Source: Cytophagales bacterium (GTDB lineage: Bacteria > Pseudomonadota > Gammaproteobacteria > Burkholderiales > Burkholderiaceae_C). Taken from it: a DNA stretch of 64,000 nucleotides. Of this stretch, positions 34,566 to 45,915 are shown one piece after another. The notes below the pieces were generated by a model, which saw nothing but the letters and a program-made list of their open reading frames with translations, did not search any database and was not told where the DNA came from. The stretch is from positions 138,944 through 202,943 of the forward strand of contig JASGCK010000004.1 of assembly GCA_030054145.1 (NCBI GenBank). Direction: 5' to 3'. Made by a program: the position numbers and the translations under genes. Every line of letters starts with the position of its first letter. The first letter of the stretch is position 1.

Positions 34566-35882
34566 TCAGTTAGATTGAAGTGCCTTGGCCAGTTTTGCCA
34601 AGTCGTTTAAGGAATAGGTTTGTTGTTGATCGCCACTGGCGCTGGTGCGTAAAAGCTTGACTGCCACGCTGTTGCCCGCCAGTTCATCAGCGCCAAAAAT
34701 AAGTGCGCATTTTGCACCACTCGCGTCAGCACGTTTGAATTGTGCTTTAAAACTGGGCATGGTCGCCACGCCATCAGGCTGCGGCGTGCTGGCTTGCATT
34801 TGAATGGCAAGACCCGCACGGCGCAGCACTTGCACAACAGCCATCGCACGCGGCACATTCTGCCAGTCAGGGATCACCGCATAAGCATCAGGCGCGGCCG
34901 CTGGCGCTTGCAAATTGAGTTCTTTCAGTAATTCGAGCACACGCTCCACACCTAACGCCCAGCCCACGGCTGGTGCGGCTTTGCCGCCCATTTGCGCCAT
35001 CAAATCGTCGTAGCGGCCACCACCGCAGATGGTGCCTTGTGCGCCTAAATGCGGTGTCACAAACTCAAACACGGTGAGGTTGTAGTAATCCATCCCGCGC
35101 ACGAGTCGTGGGTTGATCGTGTAGGCGATGCCATTGGCATCCAAAATCTGACCGACGTTTTTAAAGTGTGCCATCGACGCATCACCCAAGTAGTCCATGA
35201 GCCGAGGTGCAGCCTCGACCAAGGACTGCATCGCAGGATTTTTGGTATCCAAAATGCGCAGCGGATTGGTGTGCAAGCGGCGCGTTGCTTCCGCGTCCAA
35301 CTGATCAAGGTGCGCTTCAAAATAAGCAATCAGCGCCGCGCGGTGCTCTTTACGCTCAGCAGATTGTCCAAGACTACCGATCTCCAGGCGGTAGTCCGTG
35401 CCTTGTGTCAAGCCAAGATCACGCCACAGCGCGTCTGCCAGCAAGATCATCTCGGCATCCATTTCTGCACCGCCAAAGCCAAGCGCCTCTGCGCCAATTT
35501 GATGGAACTGGCGATAACGCCCGCGCTGTGGGCGCTCGTGCCGAAACATCGGCCCCATGTAGTACAAACGGCGCGGCGCATCGTAGAGCAAATTGTGCTC
35601 AATCGCCGCGCGAACCACGCCAGCCGTGTTCTCGGGGCGTAGCGTGAGTGCATCGCCATTCATCTTGTCCTCAAAAGAGTACATCTCTTTTTCAACAATA
35701 TCGGTCACATCGCCCAGTCCGCGCACAAACAAATGCGTGGACTCAACAATCGGCGTGCGAATGTTGCGGTAAGCAAAACGGCTCATCACCCTGCGCACTT
35801 TTTCCTCTAGCCACTCCCACTGCGCACTGGTGTCGGGCAGGATATCGTTCATCCCTTTAATCGCGCTAATCTTGCTACTCAT
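34566..35882 (-). CDS. hisS: Histidine-tRNA ligase
   Basis: This 438-residue class II synthetase shows motif 2 ([22 protein letters not shown]), the histidine-A loop region [15 protein letters not shown] and motif 3 [26 protein letters not shown] near residue 80 is also typical. A C-terminal anticodon-binding domain ([34 protein letters not shown]) follows. It overlaps ispG by four bases. Confidence 0.96.
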   Translation of the reverse strand: MSSKISAIKGMNDILPDTSAQWEWLEEKVRRVMSRFAYRNIRTPIVESTHLFVRGLGDVTDIVEKEMYSFEDKMNGDALTLRPENTAGVVRAAIEHNLLYDAPRRLYYMGPMFRHERPQRGRYRQFHQIGAEALGFGGAEMDAEMILLADALWRDLGLTQGTDYRLEIGSLGQSAERKEHRAALIAYFEAHLDQLDAEATRRLHTNPLRILDTKNPAMQSLVEAAPRLMDYLGDASMAHFKNVGQILDANGIAYTINPRLVRGMDYYNLTVFEFVTPHLGAQGTICGGGRYDDLMAQMGGKAAPAVGWALGVERVLELLKELNLQAPAAAPDAYAVIPDWQNVPRAMAVVQVLRRAGLAIQMQASTPQPDGVATMPSFKAQFKRADASGAKCALIFGADELAGNSVAVKLLRTSASGDQQQTYSLNDLAKLAKALQSN

Positions 35883-37117
35883 GCCATCACTTCTTTCGCT
35901 TGGTGTTGCCCGTAACGCTTGGCAATGTAGTTCTCAACGACCACTTGAAATTCCTCCGCAATGCGCTCGCCGCGCAGCGTCATCGCCTTCGCGCCGTCAA
36001 TAAACACGGGCGCTGCGGGAGCCTCACCAGTTCCAGGCAAGCTAATGCCAATATCGGCGTGCTTGCTCTCGCCAGGTCCGTTGACGATGCAGCCCATGAC
36101 CGCAACCTTCATTTTTTCAACGCCTGCATATTTGGTTTTCCAAACGGGCATTTGCGCTCTCAAGAAATGATCAATTTGCTGGGTGAGCTCTTGAAACGTC
36201 GTGCTGGTCGTGCGCCCGCAGCCTGGGCAGGCCGTCACGCTTGGCGCGAAGCTTCTAAAACCTAAAGACTGCAAAATCTCGGAGGCAACCACCACCTCTT
36301 GGGTTCTCGCTTCGCCTGGTGCTGGCGTGAGTGACACGCGAATCGTGTCGCCAATGCCTTGCTGGAGCAGCACGGCCAAGGCGGCAGCGGAGGCAACCGT
36401 TCCCTTCGTTCCCATGCCCGCTTCGGTCAGTCCAAGGTGCAAGGCGTAGTCGCAGCGTTTGGCTAACTCTTGATAAACACGTACCAAATCTTGCACGCCA
36501 GAGACTTTGCATGACAACAAAATTTGCGCGGAATGCATGCCTAACCGCACCGCTTCTGCGGCAGAACCCAGCGCGGACTCGATCAGCGCCTCCGTCATCA
36601 CTTTGCTGGCATCCCAAGGTGCCGTGCGTGCGCTGTTCGCGTCCATCATGCTGACTAACAACTCTTGGTCAAGCGAGCCCCAATTCACGCCAATGCGAAC
36701 GGGCTTATCAAAGCGTAGCGCGGCCTCAATCATTTGTCCAAATTGCTTGTCGCGCTTGTCGCCTTTACCCACATTGCCAGGATTGATGCGGTACTTGGAG
36801 AGCGCCTGCGCGCAATCGGGATATTGCGTCAGCAACGTATGCCCGTTGTAGTGGAAGTCACCAATCAGCGGCACATCAATGCCCATGCGATCAAGTTGCT
36901 CGCGGATATGCGGTACAGCAGCCGCAGCCTCGGGTGTGTTGACAGTTATGCGCACCAGCTCCGAGCCAGCGAGTGCTAATTCTTTCACTTGAATCGCTGT
37001 GCCAATCGCGTCCACCGTATCGGTATTGGTCATCGATTGAATGCGCACGGGCGCGTCCCCACCGACCGTCACAACGCGAGAACCCCAAGCTATTTGGGCT
37101 TGCAGCTTGCTAGCCAT
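35879..37117 (-). CDS. ispG: (E)-4-hydroxy-3-methylbut-2-enyl diphosphate synthase
   Basis: This 412-residue iron-sulfur enzyme of the MEP isoprenoid pathway converts MEcPP to HMBPP. The TIM barrel start is [19 protein letters not shown]. The [4Fe-4S] ligands lie in ACPGCGRT and [17 protein letters not shown]. The length is normal for the proteobacterial form. It sits between rodZ (3-bp gap) and hisS (overlap). Confidence 0.96.
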   Translation of the reverse strand: MASKLQAQIAWGSRVVTVGGDAPVRIQSMTNTDTVDAIGTAIQVKELALAGSELVRITVNTPEAAAAVPHIREQLDRMGIDVPLIGDFHYNGHTLLTQYPDCAQALSKYRINPGNVGKGDKRDKQFGQMIEAALRFDKPVRIGVNWGSLDQELLVSMMDANSARTAPWDASKVMTEALIESALGSAAEAVRLGMHSAQILLSCKVSGVQDLVRVYQELAKRCDYALHLGLTEAGMGTKGTVASAAALAVLLQQGIGDTIRVSLTPAPGEARTQEVVVASEILQSLGFRSFAPSVTACPGCGRTTSTTFQELTQQIDHFLRAQMPVWKTKYAGVEKMKVAVMGCIVNGPGESKHADIGISLPGTGEAPAAPVFIDGAKAMTLRGERIAEEFQVVVENYIAKRYGQHQAKEVMA

Positions 37118-37120
37118 TTA

Positions 37121-38029
37121 TTATTTGACCTCAAATCTAGCCACGTTATCGGGGGATATGGCTGATATATCAAACGGTTTGCCGCGCACGGAAACGGAGG
37201 CAATCTCGTTGATACGCCCGATCACCACAGCAAGCGGCGGTTGACCAGAGACATTCACCGTTTCTTTGGGTTTCAAGGTGCGATGAACTATCAGCGTCCC
37301 TTTGCTATCTTTCACCTCAACCCATACTTCACCCTTGGCCTCCATCCTCAAAATCGAGCCGCCAACGGAAGATGGCGTGGTCGTAGGCGCAGCAGGTACA
37401 GCAGCAACCGCAGAAGTAGCGCTAGACGGGGTGTTGACCGCAGCAGGAGCAACGGTCTCAGCAGACACGGGTGTTGCGACGACGGGCATAGGTTGCGCGA
37501 CGGGGATTGCTGGCGCCGCAGGCACAGTAGGGTTAGCGTTAGCGTTAGAGGCCTCAACTGTTTGCGTTTTAGTAGGCAAAAAAATCAATACGACTGCCGC
37601 CAAAAGCAAGACCAATGCCCCCACCATCAAGGGCATCGAGATCGGTAATTTTGACCATGAAAACTTCTGCTCCGAGGGCGTGCGAAATGAGGTATTGAGC
37701 ATCCCTTTTTCGCTGGGATGTATCGTACGAGACTCGGTACTGAGCTGCGGCAGCGCTGCCAAAATGGGCGCACTATCCGTTTTAATTTGGCGGCACACAC
37801 TAATCGCTAAGGCTCTCACAAAAACCATATCGGAGAGTTGCGACCAGTCTTCGGACTCTAACGCTTCTAGTTTTTTAACAGGCACTTTAAGCGCCATAGA
37901 GAGTGTGCCAATATGCATCCCAGACGCAAGCCGCGCCTCTTTAATCAATTGTCCAGCCGAGGTGCTCTGCGCGGCAGGCTCAACGTCCGCGTTTGATGTC
38001 GCTAGCGACTCTTGTGCTTCATTGTTCAT
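37121..38029 (-). CDS. rodZ: RodZ cytoskeletal helix-turn-helix protein
   Basis: This 302-residue protein organises MreB-driven elongation. The N-terminal HTH is cytoplasmic ([37 protein letters not shown]). A membrane helix ([18 protein letters not shown]) lies near 135-152, followed by an Ala/Pro/Thr/Val-rich periplasmic linker and a C-terminal DUF4115-like beta domain ([30 protein letters not shown]). It overlaps the rlmN 3' end by 11 bp. A pilF/pilW gene often found between them in Burkholderiales is absent. Confidence 0.92.
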   Translation of the reverse strand: MNNEAQESLATSNADVEPAAQSTSAGQLIKEARLASGMHIGTLSMALKVPVKKLEALESEDWSQLSDMVFVRALAISVCRQIKTDSAPILAALPQLSTESRTIHPSEKGMLNTSFRTPSEQKFSWSKLPISMPLMVGALVLLLAAVVLIFLPTKTQTVEASNANANPTVPAAPAIPVAQPMPVVATPVSAETVAPAAVNTPSSATSAVAAVPAAPTTTPSSVGGSILRMEAKGEVWVEVKDSKGTLIVHRTLKPKETVNVSGQPPLAVVIGRINEIASVSVRGKPFDISAISPDNVARFEVK

Positions 38030-39149
38030 TGTCTTCTCGCATCATGATGGTTCGGCGCTCCTGCATTCGCGCTGCTGCGTCCGTGCGATCTTGCACCTCG
38101 CCCGCCAATTGCCCGCAAGCCGCGTCAATATCATCGCCGCGTGTTTTGCGAATGGTGGTGATATAGCCCGCGCCCGTGAGTAACTGGGCAAACTTTTTAA
38201 CCACGTCGGGCGCAGAGCGCTTGAGCCCCGACGCTGGAAAAGGATTAAACGGAATCAGATTAATTTTGCAGGGCAGCACATTCAACAGTTGTGCCAACGC
38301 ACGTGCGTGCTCAGGTTGATCGTTCACGCCGTCCAGCATACAGTATTCAATTGTCAAGAAGTCACGCGGTGCGCTTGGCAAGTAGCGTTGGCACGCGGCA
38401 ATCAACTCTTTGAGCGGGTATTTTTGATTGATCGGCACAAGACCATCGCGCAGCTTGTCGTTTGCGGCATGGATGGACACAGCCAGCGACACGGGGCAAT
38501 CCTCGGCCAAGCGATCAATCATCGGCACAACGCCCGATGTGGAGACCGTCACTCGGCGGCGCGATAAGCCGTAAGCGTGATCGGAGAGCATGGTCTTGAG
38601 CGCAGGAATCAAGTTGGTGTAATTTTGCAGCGGCTCACCCATGCCCATCATCACCACGTTGGAGATGACGCGCTCATCCAATTTGCGATCAGCGCTTTGC
38701 AGTTCGGCGCGGAGCAAATGCTCAACATACCAAAGCTGCCCGATGATTTCGGCGGTCGTTAAATGACGGCTAAAACCTTGATGTCCTGTGGAGCAAAAAC
38801 GGCAACCTACGGCGCAGCCCGCTTGGCTGGAGATGCACAGCGTGGCGCGGTCATCTTCGGGGATGTAGACGGCTTCAATCGCATCGCCTTTGCCCATATC
38901 AAACAACCACTTGATCGTGCCATCAGCCGATGTGTGGCGGCTTAACACTTGGAGTCCTGAAACAGTGGCGTTGGTTTTTAATTTTTCGCGAAACGATTTC
39001 GCGATGTCGCTCATGTCGTCAAAATTGGACACGCCGCGCTGGTGAATCCAACGATACAGTTGTGTCGCTCGAAAGCGGCGCTCACCTAATTTTTCGCAAA
39101 AGTCGGCCAAGCCATCGAGATCAAAATCCAGCAGATTGGCCGAAGTCAT
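38019..39149 (-). CDS. rlmN: 23S rRNA/tRNA adenine-C2 methyltransferase
   Basis: This 376-residue radical SAM enzyme methylates A2503 of 23S rRNA and A37 of some tRNAs. The cluster motif is CAVGCRFC. The opening [59 protein letters not shown] and the C-terminal [19 protein letters not shown] (conserved catalytic Cys) are typical. It is followed by rodZ and preceded by ndk. Confidence 0.96.
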   Translation of the reverse strand: MTSANLLDFDLDGLADFCEKLGERRFRATQLYRWIHQRGVSNFDDMSDIAKSFREKLKTNATVSGLQVLSRHTSADGTIKWLFDMGKGDAIEAVYIPEDDRATLCISSQAGCAVGCRFCSTGHQGFSRHLTTAEIIGQLWYVEHLLRAELQSADRKLDERVISNVVMMGMGEPLQNYTNLIPALKTMLSDHAYGLSRRRVTVSTSGVVPMIDRLAEDCPVSLAVSIHAANDKLRDGLVPINQKYPLKELIAACQRYLPSAPRDFLTIEYCMLDGVNDQPEHARALAQLLNVLPCKINLIPFNPFPASGLKRSAPDVVKKFAQLLTGAGYITTIRKTRGDDIDAACGQLAGEVQDRTDAAARMQERRTIMMREDNEQ

Positions 39150-39172
39150 ATCAATTACAAGTCAAGCTGACA

Positions 39173-39598
39173 TTAACGTGCGAACACGTTCATGCCAGGG
39201 AAGAAGAACGCGATTTCAGCGGCTGCGGTTTGGGCTGCATCTGAGCCGTGGACGGCGTTGGCATCAATGCTGTCGGCAAAATCTGCGCGAATCGTACCTT
39301 TGTCGGCTTTCTTAGGGTCGGTTGCGCCCATGAGGTCGCGGTTTTTAAGAATTGCGCCTTCGCCCTCTAAGGCTTGGATCATCACGGGGCCAGAAATCAT
39401 GAAGTTCACGAGGTCATTAAAGAAAGGACGTGCTTTGTGAACACCGTAGAACTGCTCTGCCTCGCCGCGTGAAAGGTGCGCCATTTTGGCGGCCACAATT
39501 TTGAGTCCTGCCGCTTCAAAGCGTGCATAGATTTGTCCAATCACATTTTTTGCAACTGCGTCAGGTTTGATGATGGAGAGAGTGCGTTCGATAGCCAT
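39173..39598 (-). CDS. ndk: Nucleoside diphosphate kinase
   Basis: This 141-residue enzyme balances nucleoside triphosphates. [15 protein letters not shown] opens the protein and the catalytic His lies in [20 protein letters not shown]. The length is standard for the bacterial type. It lies 23 bp before rlmN, the usual pairing. The 67 bp to rluB hold an AT-rich stretch only. Confidence 0.97.
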   Translation of the reverse strand: MAIERTLSIIKPDAVAKNVIGQIYARFEAAGLKIVAAKMAHLSRGEAEQFYGVHKARPFFNDLVNFMISGPVMIQALEGEGAILKNRDLMGATDPKKADKGTIRADFADSIDANAVHGSDAAQTAAAEIAFFFPGMNVFAR

Positions 39599-39665
39599 GA
39601 AAAAGTCCTAGAAAAATAAAAAAATATTGCCGTAAAAAACAACCTGCCGATTTTAACGTGTGCGT

Positions 39666-41306
39666 TTAACGTGCGCGGCCTCTGCCGCCTGCGCTATTGC
39701 CTGTTCCCCCTCGATTACCGCTGCGGTTTCCGCCGCGATTTCCACTAGGAGCCGAACGCTGCCGCTGCAAGCTATCGGCACCAATGTAGCCAAATGATGT
39801 GCGCATCGGATCGGGTTGTCCGCCATTGCCAAGGGCATTACCAGAGCCATTGCCCGCGCGATTCCCACCACCACCGTTACCACCGCCGCCATTACCACCG
39901 CCACCATTACCACCGCCAGAGCGTCCGCGACCACGGCCACCACCGTTACCGCCGCCGCCGCCACCGCCATTGCCGCCCCCAAACGCTTGGCGCTTGAAGT
40001 CCATCATCGTGCGCTCAGGATTAATACCGCTTGGCAAACGGTCATTGTTAATGCCGTCACCGTCAAAAGCGTTGCCATCGGAGCGACCACCCGAATTCCC
40101 GCCATAACTGCCGCGACCACCGCCCTCGCCTGGCGCGGTTGGGCGTGGCGCATTGCGGTTATCGGGTCTTGGTGTATTCCCTTTGTAGCCGCCGCGATCT
40201 GGGCTGGCACGACCGCGCCCTCGGTTTGCACCGCGCTGGTCATTGCGTCCATGTCCTCCCCCGTTGCCTGCACGCGAACGCGGAGCTGCGCCCTCGCCGT
40301 CGGCACGCTTCGGTGCGCCGCCCGAGGCATTTTGTAATGCCCGCACATCGGCTTCGTCAAGCTCCATCCAAAAGCCGCGTTTGAGACCTTTTGGCAAAAG
40401 CATCGTGCCGTAGCGAATACGAATCAAGCGACTCACCGCGTGACCGAGCGACTCCACCATACGGCGCACTTCGCGGTTGCGACCTTCGGAAATCGTCACG
40501 CGATACCAGCAGTTTGCGCCCTCGCCGCCGCCGTCTTCAATCGAGCCAAATTGCGCAAGCCCATCGTCCAGCATCACACCGTCTAGCAATTGCTGCTTTT
40601 CTTCGTTGGATAAAGCGCCTAAAACGCGCACCGCATATTCGCGCTCCAAACCAAAACGCGGATGCGTCAGACGGTTCGCCAACTCGCCCGAGCTGGTAAA
40701 TAGCAACAAGCCTTCGGTGTTCAAGTCAAGCCGCCCAACCGATTGCCATTTGCCTTGATAAAGCTTGGGCAAACGACGAAAAACCGTCGGACGATTTTGC
40801 GGGTCGTCATGCGTCACCACTTCGCCCGCAGGTTTGTGATAGGCCAAGATACGCGCGGGCGGCGGATCAATCCGCACTTTGATTGGCTTGCCATTGACGG
40901 CAATTTGATCGCCATAGCGGATACGCATGCCAATATGTGCGGGCTCTTTGTTAACGGTGATGCGCCCCTCCACAATCATTTGCTCCATCTCAAGGCGCGA
41001 ACCCAGCCCCGCTTGCGCAAGGATTTTGTGCAGCTTGGGAGATTCAACCTCGGGCGCTAACACACGCTTGCCAGGCGCGGTAACTTCTTCGCTCGCCTGC
41101 TCTTCATCAAAGCGTCCACTGACGATATCGTCTAGCTCAAACACAGGTGTTGGTGCGACAGGCAAAACGGGATCTGGCGCAGCTGGCTCTGGCGCAGCTT
41201 GCTCTGGCGCAGCATCTGCTTCGGAGACCATACTGGGTAAGGCTTCCCGCGCCTCGTGCTCGCTAGGCAGCATTGGTATTGGCTCTTGGGGTTGTTCGTT
41301 ATTCAT
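39666..41306 (-). CDS. rluB: Pseudouridine synthase RluB with long Gly/Asn/Arg-rich tail
   Basis: This 546-residue protein makes pseudouridine 2605 in 23S rRNA. An acidic, Ala/Pro-rich N-terminal region of about 85 residues precedes the S4 domain ([29 protein letters not shown]). The catalytic Asp is in [27 protein letters not shown]. About 215 C-terminal residues are low-complexity Gly, Asn and Arg (GGGNGGGGNGGGGN-type), much longer than in E. coli RluB. Such tails probably bind RNA non-specifically. It overlaps scpB by four bases. Confidence 0.92.
   Translation of the reverse strand: MNNEQPQEPIPMLPSEHEAREALPSMVSEADAAPEQAAPEPAAPDPVLPVAPTPVFELDDIVSGRFDEEQASEEVTAPGKRVLAPEVESPKLHKILAQAGLGSRLEMEQMIVEGRITVNKEPAHIGMRIRYGDQIAVNGKPIKVRIDPPPARILAYHKPAGEVVTHDDPQNRPTVFRRLPKLYQGKWQSVGRLDLNTEGLLLFTSSGELANRLTHPRFGLEREYAVRVLGALSNEEKQQLLDGVMLDDGLAQFGSIEDGGGEGANCWYRVTISEGRNREVRRMVESLGHAVSRLIRIRYGTMLLPKGLKRGFWMELDEADVRALQNASGGAPKRADGEGAAPRSRAGNGGGHGRNDQRGANRGRGRASPDRGGYKGNTPRPDNRNAPRPTAPGEGGGRGSYGGNSGGRSDGNAFDGDGINNDRLPSGINPERTMMDFKRQAFGGGNGGGGGGGNGGGRGRGRSGGGNGGGGNGGGGNGGGGNRAGNGSGNALGNGGQPDPMRTSFGYIGADSLQRQRSAPSGNRGGNRSGNRGGTGNSAGGRGRAR
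39850..39975. repeat. GC-rich microsatellite in rluB tail
   Basis: Repeated CCACCA, CCGCCG and TTACCACCG-type units run across about 125 bp and encode Gly/Asn/Arg runs of RluB on the minus strand. Slippage here would change the tail length in steps of three or break the frame. Confidence 0.75.
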
Positions 41307-41962
41307 AAAGTCTCAGGGTTCTCTGGTAAATCGGCTGGCTGCGCCAGCTCGGGCGGCTCTGGTTGATCGGTTGGCTCTGGCTGATTGGTTGGCTCTGGTT
41401 GATTGGTTGGCTCTGGCAGGTGTTCAAGTAAATCTAAATTGGGCATTTCATCGTCGCCCTCCGTCATGGGGAGCTGGGTCAGTGAGGACAACCCCAAATC
41501 ATCTAAAAATTGTTTGGTGGTCGCAAATAACGCAGGGCGACCCACCGTTTCGCGGTGTCCAATCACTTCAATCCAGCCGCGATCCTCTAACTGCTTGATG
41601 GTGAGCGAGTTCACCGTCACGCCGCGAATATCTTCAATATCGCCGCGCGTCACGGGTTGACGGTAGGCAATGATGGCAAGCGTCTCAAGGCTTGCGCGTG
41701 AATAGCGCGGTGGCTTTTCTGGGTTGAGTCGATCCAAGTAATGCTTGAGCTCTGGCTTGCTTTGAAAGCGCCAACCATTGGCAACGCACACCAAATCGAG
41801 ACCACCTTGCGTCCAGTCTAATTGGATGTCCGCCAAAATGGTTTTAACCGAGTCGGCCGTGAGATTGCCATCAAACAAAGGCAGCAACTGCGGCACCGTC
41901 ATCGGGGCTTGAGCGCACAAAAGCGCCGCCTCCAAAATTCGTTTCGCTTCAACCGTATTCAT
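41303..41962 (-). CDS. scpB: Segregation and condensation protein B
   Basis: This 219-residue winged-helix protein binds ScpA in the SMC condensin complex. Core features are [76 protein letters not shown] and [14 protein letters not shown]. The C-terminus is an EPTNQP tandem repeat followed by a Pro/Glu-rich end. The scpB-rluB pair is common in betaproteobacteria. Confidence 0.93.
   Translation of the reverse strand: MNTVEAKRILEAALLCAQAPMTVPQLLPLFDGNLTADSVKTILADIQLDWTQGGLDLVCVANGWRFQSKPELKHYLDRLNPEKPPRYSRASLETLAIIAYRQPVTRGDIEDIRGVTVNSLTIKQLEDRGWIEVIGHRETVGRPALFATTKQFLDDLGLSSLTQLPMTEGDDEMPNLDLLEHLPEPTNQPEPTNQPEPTDQPEPPELAQPADLPENPETL
41354..41418. repeat. 18-bp tandem repeat in the scpB 3' end
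   Basis: About three and a half copies of an 18-bp unit (GGTTGGCTCTGGTTGATT, with small variations) encode repeated EPTNQP hexapeptides. Copy number could vary between strains without a frameshift. Confidence 0.85.
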
Positions 41963-41983
41963 AAATTATTCAAATGTCATCGT

Positions 41984-43054
41984 TCAAAAATTATCTTTTG
42001 CCGCCGCTAAATCAGGCGGCAGGGGAGATAGAAACTCCATCTCATTCCCCGTCATCGGATGCGTAAAAGCCAACCGCTTTGCGTGCAAAGCTTGGCGCAT
42101 CAAACCTAGCGCTGGCTTGCCGCCATAAGTAGCGTCCGCCACCAGCGGATGCCCTAAATATGCCATGTGTACGCGGATTTGATGCGTACGCCCCGTATGA
42201 AGTTTGCACTCCACCCACGTGAAATCGTCGTTTTGCTGCAAAACATAAATGTCGGTGCGAGCAGGTTTGGCGTGACCGCTGCTTGGGTCAAATGCCGCCA
42301 TTTTGAGGCGATTTCTTTGATCGCGCCCAATGGATTGAGTCACGATTCTATCAGGTGCGTTTTCTTCAAATTCATGGACATCCGAGTTACGCCATGCGCC
42401 GTGTGCAATCGCAAAATATTCGCGCGTGACTTCTCTGCTAGCAATTAACTTCACCAGCGCATCCATGCATAAGCGGGTTCGTGCCACAACCATCAGCCCA
42501 CTGGTATCTTTGTCAAGCCGATGCACAATGCCCGCACGCGGTAAATGCCGCGCTTCAGGATATTTATTCAATAAACCATTGAGCAACGTCCCGCGCCAGT
42601 TGCCTGGCGCAGGATGCACGACGAGTCCCGCTGGCTTATTGAGCACCAGCAAATGCGCATCCTCGTAGACCAGCGCAACAGGCACATCTTCTGGCACGTA
42701 GGCTTGACTTTGCTCGGTGGGACGCAATTGCACAACCAGCGTATCGCCTGCGCGTAAATGCTTAGACGACTTGGTTGCTACCGCACCATTTAAGGTGACA
42801 AACGATTGCTCAATCAGTTGCTGCAAATAGCTGCGTGAAAACTCAGGCACGGCAAGCGCCAAAACCTTGTCTAAGCGCAGATCGCTTTGCCCGGGCGTGA
42901 CGGTGTGATAGCGCGTCTCTACAGGATCGCCCAGCTCTTCGGTATCCATCGCCGCCGAAGCTTCGGCCGCGGCGGCGTCTTCATACTCGCTGTTTATAAT
43001 CAAACCGACGTTTTTGTCTATCGAATTTTTACTTGGGAAAGCCTGTGCGCTCAT
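41984..43054 (-). CDS. rluD: 23S rRNA pseudouridine synthase RluD
   Basis: This 356-residue protein has an S4 domain (LRLDKVLALAVPEFSRSYLQQLIEQSFVTLNG) and the RluA/D catalytic motif GIVHRLDKDTSGLMVVAR with its Asp. The C-terminal HTGRTHQIRVHMAYLGHPLVADATYGG is typical. It modifies helix 69 of 23S rRNA. An extra acidic N-terminal segment of about 50 residues precedes the S4 domain. It is divergent from bamD, a conserved betaproteobacterial arrangement. Confidence 0.92.
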   Translation of the reverse strand: MSAQAFPSKNSIDKNVGLIINSEYEDAAAAEASAAMDTEELGDPVETRYHTVTPGQSDLRLDKVLALAVPEFSRSYLQQLIEQSFVTLNGAVATKSSKHLRAGDTLVVQLRPTEQSQAYVPEDVPVALVYEDAHLLVLNKPAGLVVHPAPGNWRGTLLNGLLNKYPEARHLPRAGIVHRLDKDTSGLMVVARTRLCMDALVKLIASREVTREYFAIAHGAWRNSDVHEFEENAPDRIVTQSIGRDQRNRLKMAAFDPSSGHAKPARTDIYVLQQNDDFTWVECKLHTGRTHQIRVHMAYLGHPLVADATYGGKPALGLMRQALHAKRLAFTHPMTGNEMEFLSPLPPDLAAAKDNF

Positions 43055-43077
43055 CTTTACTTTCTGTGTTAACGCTC

Positions 43078-43866
43078 ATGCGTTGGTATCTCATTGGTTT
43101 CATTGTGGTTTTGCAAGGCTGCGGAAATTTAGCGGATGCCACCAAGGGTTGGACAGTTGACAAAATTTATCAAGAAGCCAAAGACGAGCTAAACAATGGC
43201 GCTTATGACAAAGCAATTGGTCTATTTGAAAAACTAGAAATTCGTGCCATCGGTACGCCACTTAGTCAGCAAGCCCAATTGGAGAAAGCTTATGCGCAAT
43301 ACAAGACTGGCTCCGCAGCGGAGGCGTTAGTCACCATTGATCGCTTCATGCGCCTTCACCCCGCTAGCCCACTGATTGATTACGCGCTGTACCTCCGTGG
43401 CTTGGTTAATTTTAACGGTGATCTTGGATTTTTAAGTAGGTTCACAGGATTTAGCCTCGAAGATCGCGACCAAAAAGCCTCAAAAGAGTCATACGCCACC
43501 TTTGCTGAACTGGTGAGTCGATTCCCCAACTCAAAATACACCCCAGACGCACAAGCGCGGATGGCCTACATTCTCAACACATTAGCGATGTATGAGATCC
43601 ATGTTGCGCGTTATTACATGAGTCGCAAAGCCTATCTTGCAGCGGCCAATCGCGCGCAGGTATCGCTCTCGGAATACCCCCAGTCGCCAGCGCGAGAAGA
43701 GGCGCTGTCCATTTTGATTACTGCTTACGATGCACTGGACTTAAGCCAACTGCGTGACGACGCAAAGCGCGTCATGGGAATAAATTTTCCTAAAAATAAA
43801 TTAGGCACGCCGTCTAGCAGCGCAACGCCATCAACGCCCGCTGGAAACCCCGCGCAAAAGCCTTAA
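43078..43866 (+). CDS. bamD: Outer-membrane assembly lipoprotein BamD
   Basis: This lipoprotein of about 262 residues is an essential BAM component. The lipobox LQGC follows a hydrophobic stretch. Tetratricopeptide repeats continue (IYQEAKDELNNGAYDKAIGLFEKLE; QAQLEKAYAQYKTGSAAEALVTIDRFMRLHP; SRFPNSKYTPDAQARMAYI). The ATG at 43078 gives a short 14-residue signal; a GTG at 43045 (reading VRSSLLSVLTLMRW) gives a more usual length but overlaps rluD's first codons. The 3' end overlaps the convergent helicase gene by 36 bp. Confidence 0.92.
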   Translation: MRWYLIGFIVVLQGCGNLADATKGWTVDKIYQEAKDELNNGAYDKAIGLFEKLEIRAIGTPLSQQAQLEKAYAQYKTGSAAEALVTIDRFMRLHPASPLIDYALYLRGLVNFNGDLGFLSRFTGFSLEDRDQKASKESYATFAELVSRFPNSKYTPDAQARMAYILNTLAMYEIHVARYYMSRKAYLAAANRAQVSLSEYPQSPAREEALSILITAYDALDLSQLRDDAKRVMGINFPKNKLGTPSSSATPSTPAGNPAQKP

Positions 43867-45915
43867 CCAATCATTCCAAGACTCGGGCGTGCGCAAAATG
43901 GGCATGGTTGGCAAACTGGCAATCAAGCGCCTGCCGTAGCCCATTTGCACGAGGCGCGGATCGCAAACCACGAGCACGCCCACATCGCCCTCGCTGCGAA
44001 TCAAACGCCCTGTTCCTTGTTTAAGCGCAATCGCTGCCTCGGGGATGGAGTAATCGTTAAAGCTGCTGCGACCCTGCGCCTCAAGCCGTTTGCAGCGTGC
44101 ATCGACCAGCGGATCGCCTGGCGGGGGAAACGGTAATTTGTCAATGATGACGCATTGCAGCGCATCGCCTGCAATATCTACGCCCTCCCAAAACGAAGCC
44201 GAAGCGACCAAAACACTCGCTGAGTCTTTGGTACGAAAGCGCTCAATTAGCTCGCGCTTAGATTGCTGCCCTTGAATTAAAACCGCGATCTCGCTGTCCT
44301 GTAACGCTTCAGATAACGCCTCACCAATTTGCCGTAGCGCCCGCAGTGTGGTGGTCAAAATCAAGGTTCGACCGCCTAACTTTTGCACGGCATCCAACGC
44401 AACATCGGCAACGCGGGCAGTGTGCTCTGGCTCGTTTGGTTTGGGGAAATTAGAGGGCACATAGAGCGCCGATTGAACTTCGTACTTAAATGGGCTGCTC
44501 ACTCGGTGCACCGCCAGTTGACGCGCATTCAAACTCTGCAAACCGCAGCCCTCTAAAAACCACGAGAGTCGCTCGTCGCTACCAAGCGTTGCTGAAGTAA
44601 AAATCCAGCTGCGCTGCGAAACCGTCTGCCCTGGCTGGCTTCCAGCGTTATCACCCGCGTCTTCACCATTATTTTCATGATGACCCACGCTTTCAGGAAA
44701 CCACTGCTTTTTCACCAGATGGGCAATGTCCAGCGGCGACTCCACTAACTTGATTTGCGCATCAACCTCTAGCCAACGAACCGAATCGACAGAAGGCTTA
44801 TCAATAAAGGCTTGCACCAGGTCACTCAGCTCTAGGGCACGCTCCGCAAGGCGTGTGAACTCAGGGTTAGATTCCATCACCACACCCAGCGCCGCATCGG
44901 CTTGTGCCAACGCTGCTTGCAGCCCTTGCAGCGACTGTTGCCATAGCGCTGTATCAACGCCATCAGGCGCACTCGCCGTCCAAGCCAAACGCGATGCATA
45001 AGCTTGCTTGCCAACGGAGAGACGCAAATCACGCGCTGCATACTCCAATGCTTGAACAACCGTGGACCAGTCCACCAATCCACGCGCGTGCTGCAAACCC
45101 GCGGCCAGTAGATCTCTGGCAAAGTCAAGCAACTGTGGTGTACTGAGTTGCTTGGCTAAAAACCCAACGCCAATTTCATTAATTTGATGTGCTTCGTCAA
45201 AAATGACCACTTCGGTCGTTGGCAAAATTTGCGCCACGCCCGACTCGCGCACCGCCATATCGGCAAAAAACAAATGATGATTCACCACAACAATGTCCGC
45301 ACTCAAAGCTTCTTTGCGCGCCAGATTGACGTGACATTCTTTGGCCTGCGGACAGTCAGAACCTAGGCAATTCTCGCGTGTGGATGTGACCAGTGGCAAC
45401 ACGGGTGAGCGCTCATCAAGTCCCGTCATCTCTGCTAAGTCACCCGTAGCAGTTGTTTTTGACCAACGCGACACAGCAGCCAAAACCTTGCCTAGCAAGG
45501 GCTTTGCTGATGCCTCGCCGTGCAACGCCGCGTCCATGCGGTTTAAGCACAGATAGCTACTTCGCCCTTTGAGCAAAGCTGTGCGAATGGGAATGCCCAG
45601 TGCCGCTGTAACAACCGGCAAATCACGCGAAAACAATTGATCTTGCAGCGTCTTGGTTGCGGTTGAGACAACAACACGCGCACCGCTGAGCACTGCGGGC
45701 ACAAGATAGGCAAAGGTTTTTCCAACGCCCGTGCCCGCCTCCACCACCACGCTGGTGCGCAGCGCAATGGCGTTTGCAATCGCAGCTGCCATTTGCTGTT
45801 GACCTTCGCGCGGTTGAAAAGGCTGATCCAAAATTTTGGCGGCGCTAGCGAGCGCACCGCTGGGTGAAAAAGCCTGCGCCGTTTGCTCTGCCAGTAATGA
45901 ATGCGTCTGCATCAA
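43831..45915 (-). CDS. DinG/YoaA-type ATP-dependent DNA helicase
   Basis: This 694-residue XPD-like superfamily 2 helicase has [14 protein letters not shown] (Q-like motif), Walker [18 protein letters not shown] and DEAH in [10 protein letters not shown]. An iron-sulfur cysteine group lies at [14 protein letters not shown], and motif VI is [14 protein letters not shown]. These 5'-3' helicases unwind D-loops or R-loops during repair. Its order next to rnhA (four-base overlap) fits a shared link to RNA-DNA hybrids. Confidence 0.9.
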   Translation of the reverse strand: MMQTHSLLAEQTAQAFSPSGALASAAKILDQPFQPREGQQQMAAAIANAIALRTSVVVEAGTGVGKTFAYLVPAVLSGARVVVSTATKTLQDQLFSRDLPVVTAALGIPIRTALLKGRSSYLCLNRMDAALHGEASAKPLLGKVLAAVSRWSKTTATGDLAEMTGLDERSPVLPLVTSTRENCLGSDCPQAKECHVNLARKEALSADIVVVNHHLFFADMAVRESGVAQILPTTEVVIFDEAHQINEIGVGFLAKQLSTPQLLDFARDLLAAGLQHARGLVDWSTVVQALEYAARDLRLSVGKQAYASRLAWTASAPDGVDTALWQQSLQGLQAALAQADAALGVVMESNPEFTRLAERALELSDLVQAFIDKPSVDSVRWLEVDAQIKLVESPLDIAHLVKKQWFPESVGHHENNGEDAGDNAGSQPGQTVSQRSWIFTSATLGSDERLSWFLEGCGLQSLNARQLAVHRVSSPFKYEVQSALYVPSNFPKPNEPEHTARVADVALDAVQKLGGRTLILTTTLRALRQIGEALSEALQDSEIAVLIQGQQSKRELIERFRTKDSASVLVASASFWEGVDIAGDALQCVIIDKLPFPPPGDPLVDARCKRLEAQGRSSFNDYSIPEAAIALKQGTGRLIRSEGDVGVLVVCDPRLVQMGYGRRLIASLPTMPILRTPESWNDWLRLLRGVSSGR

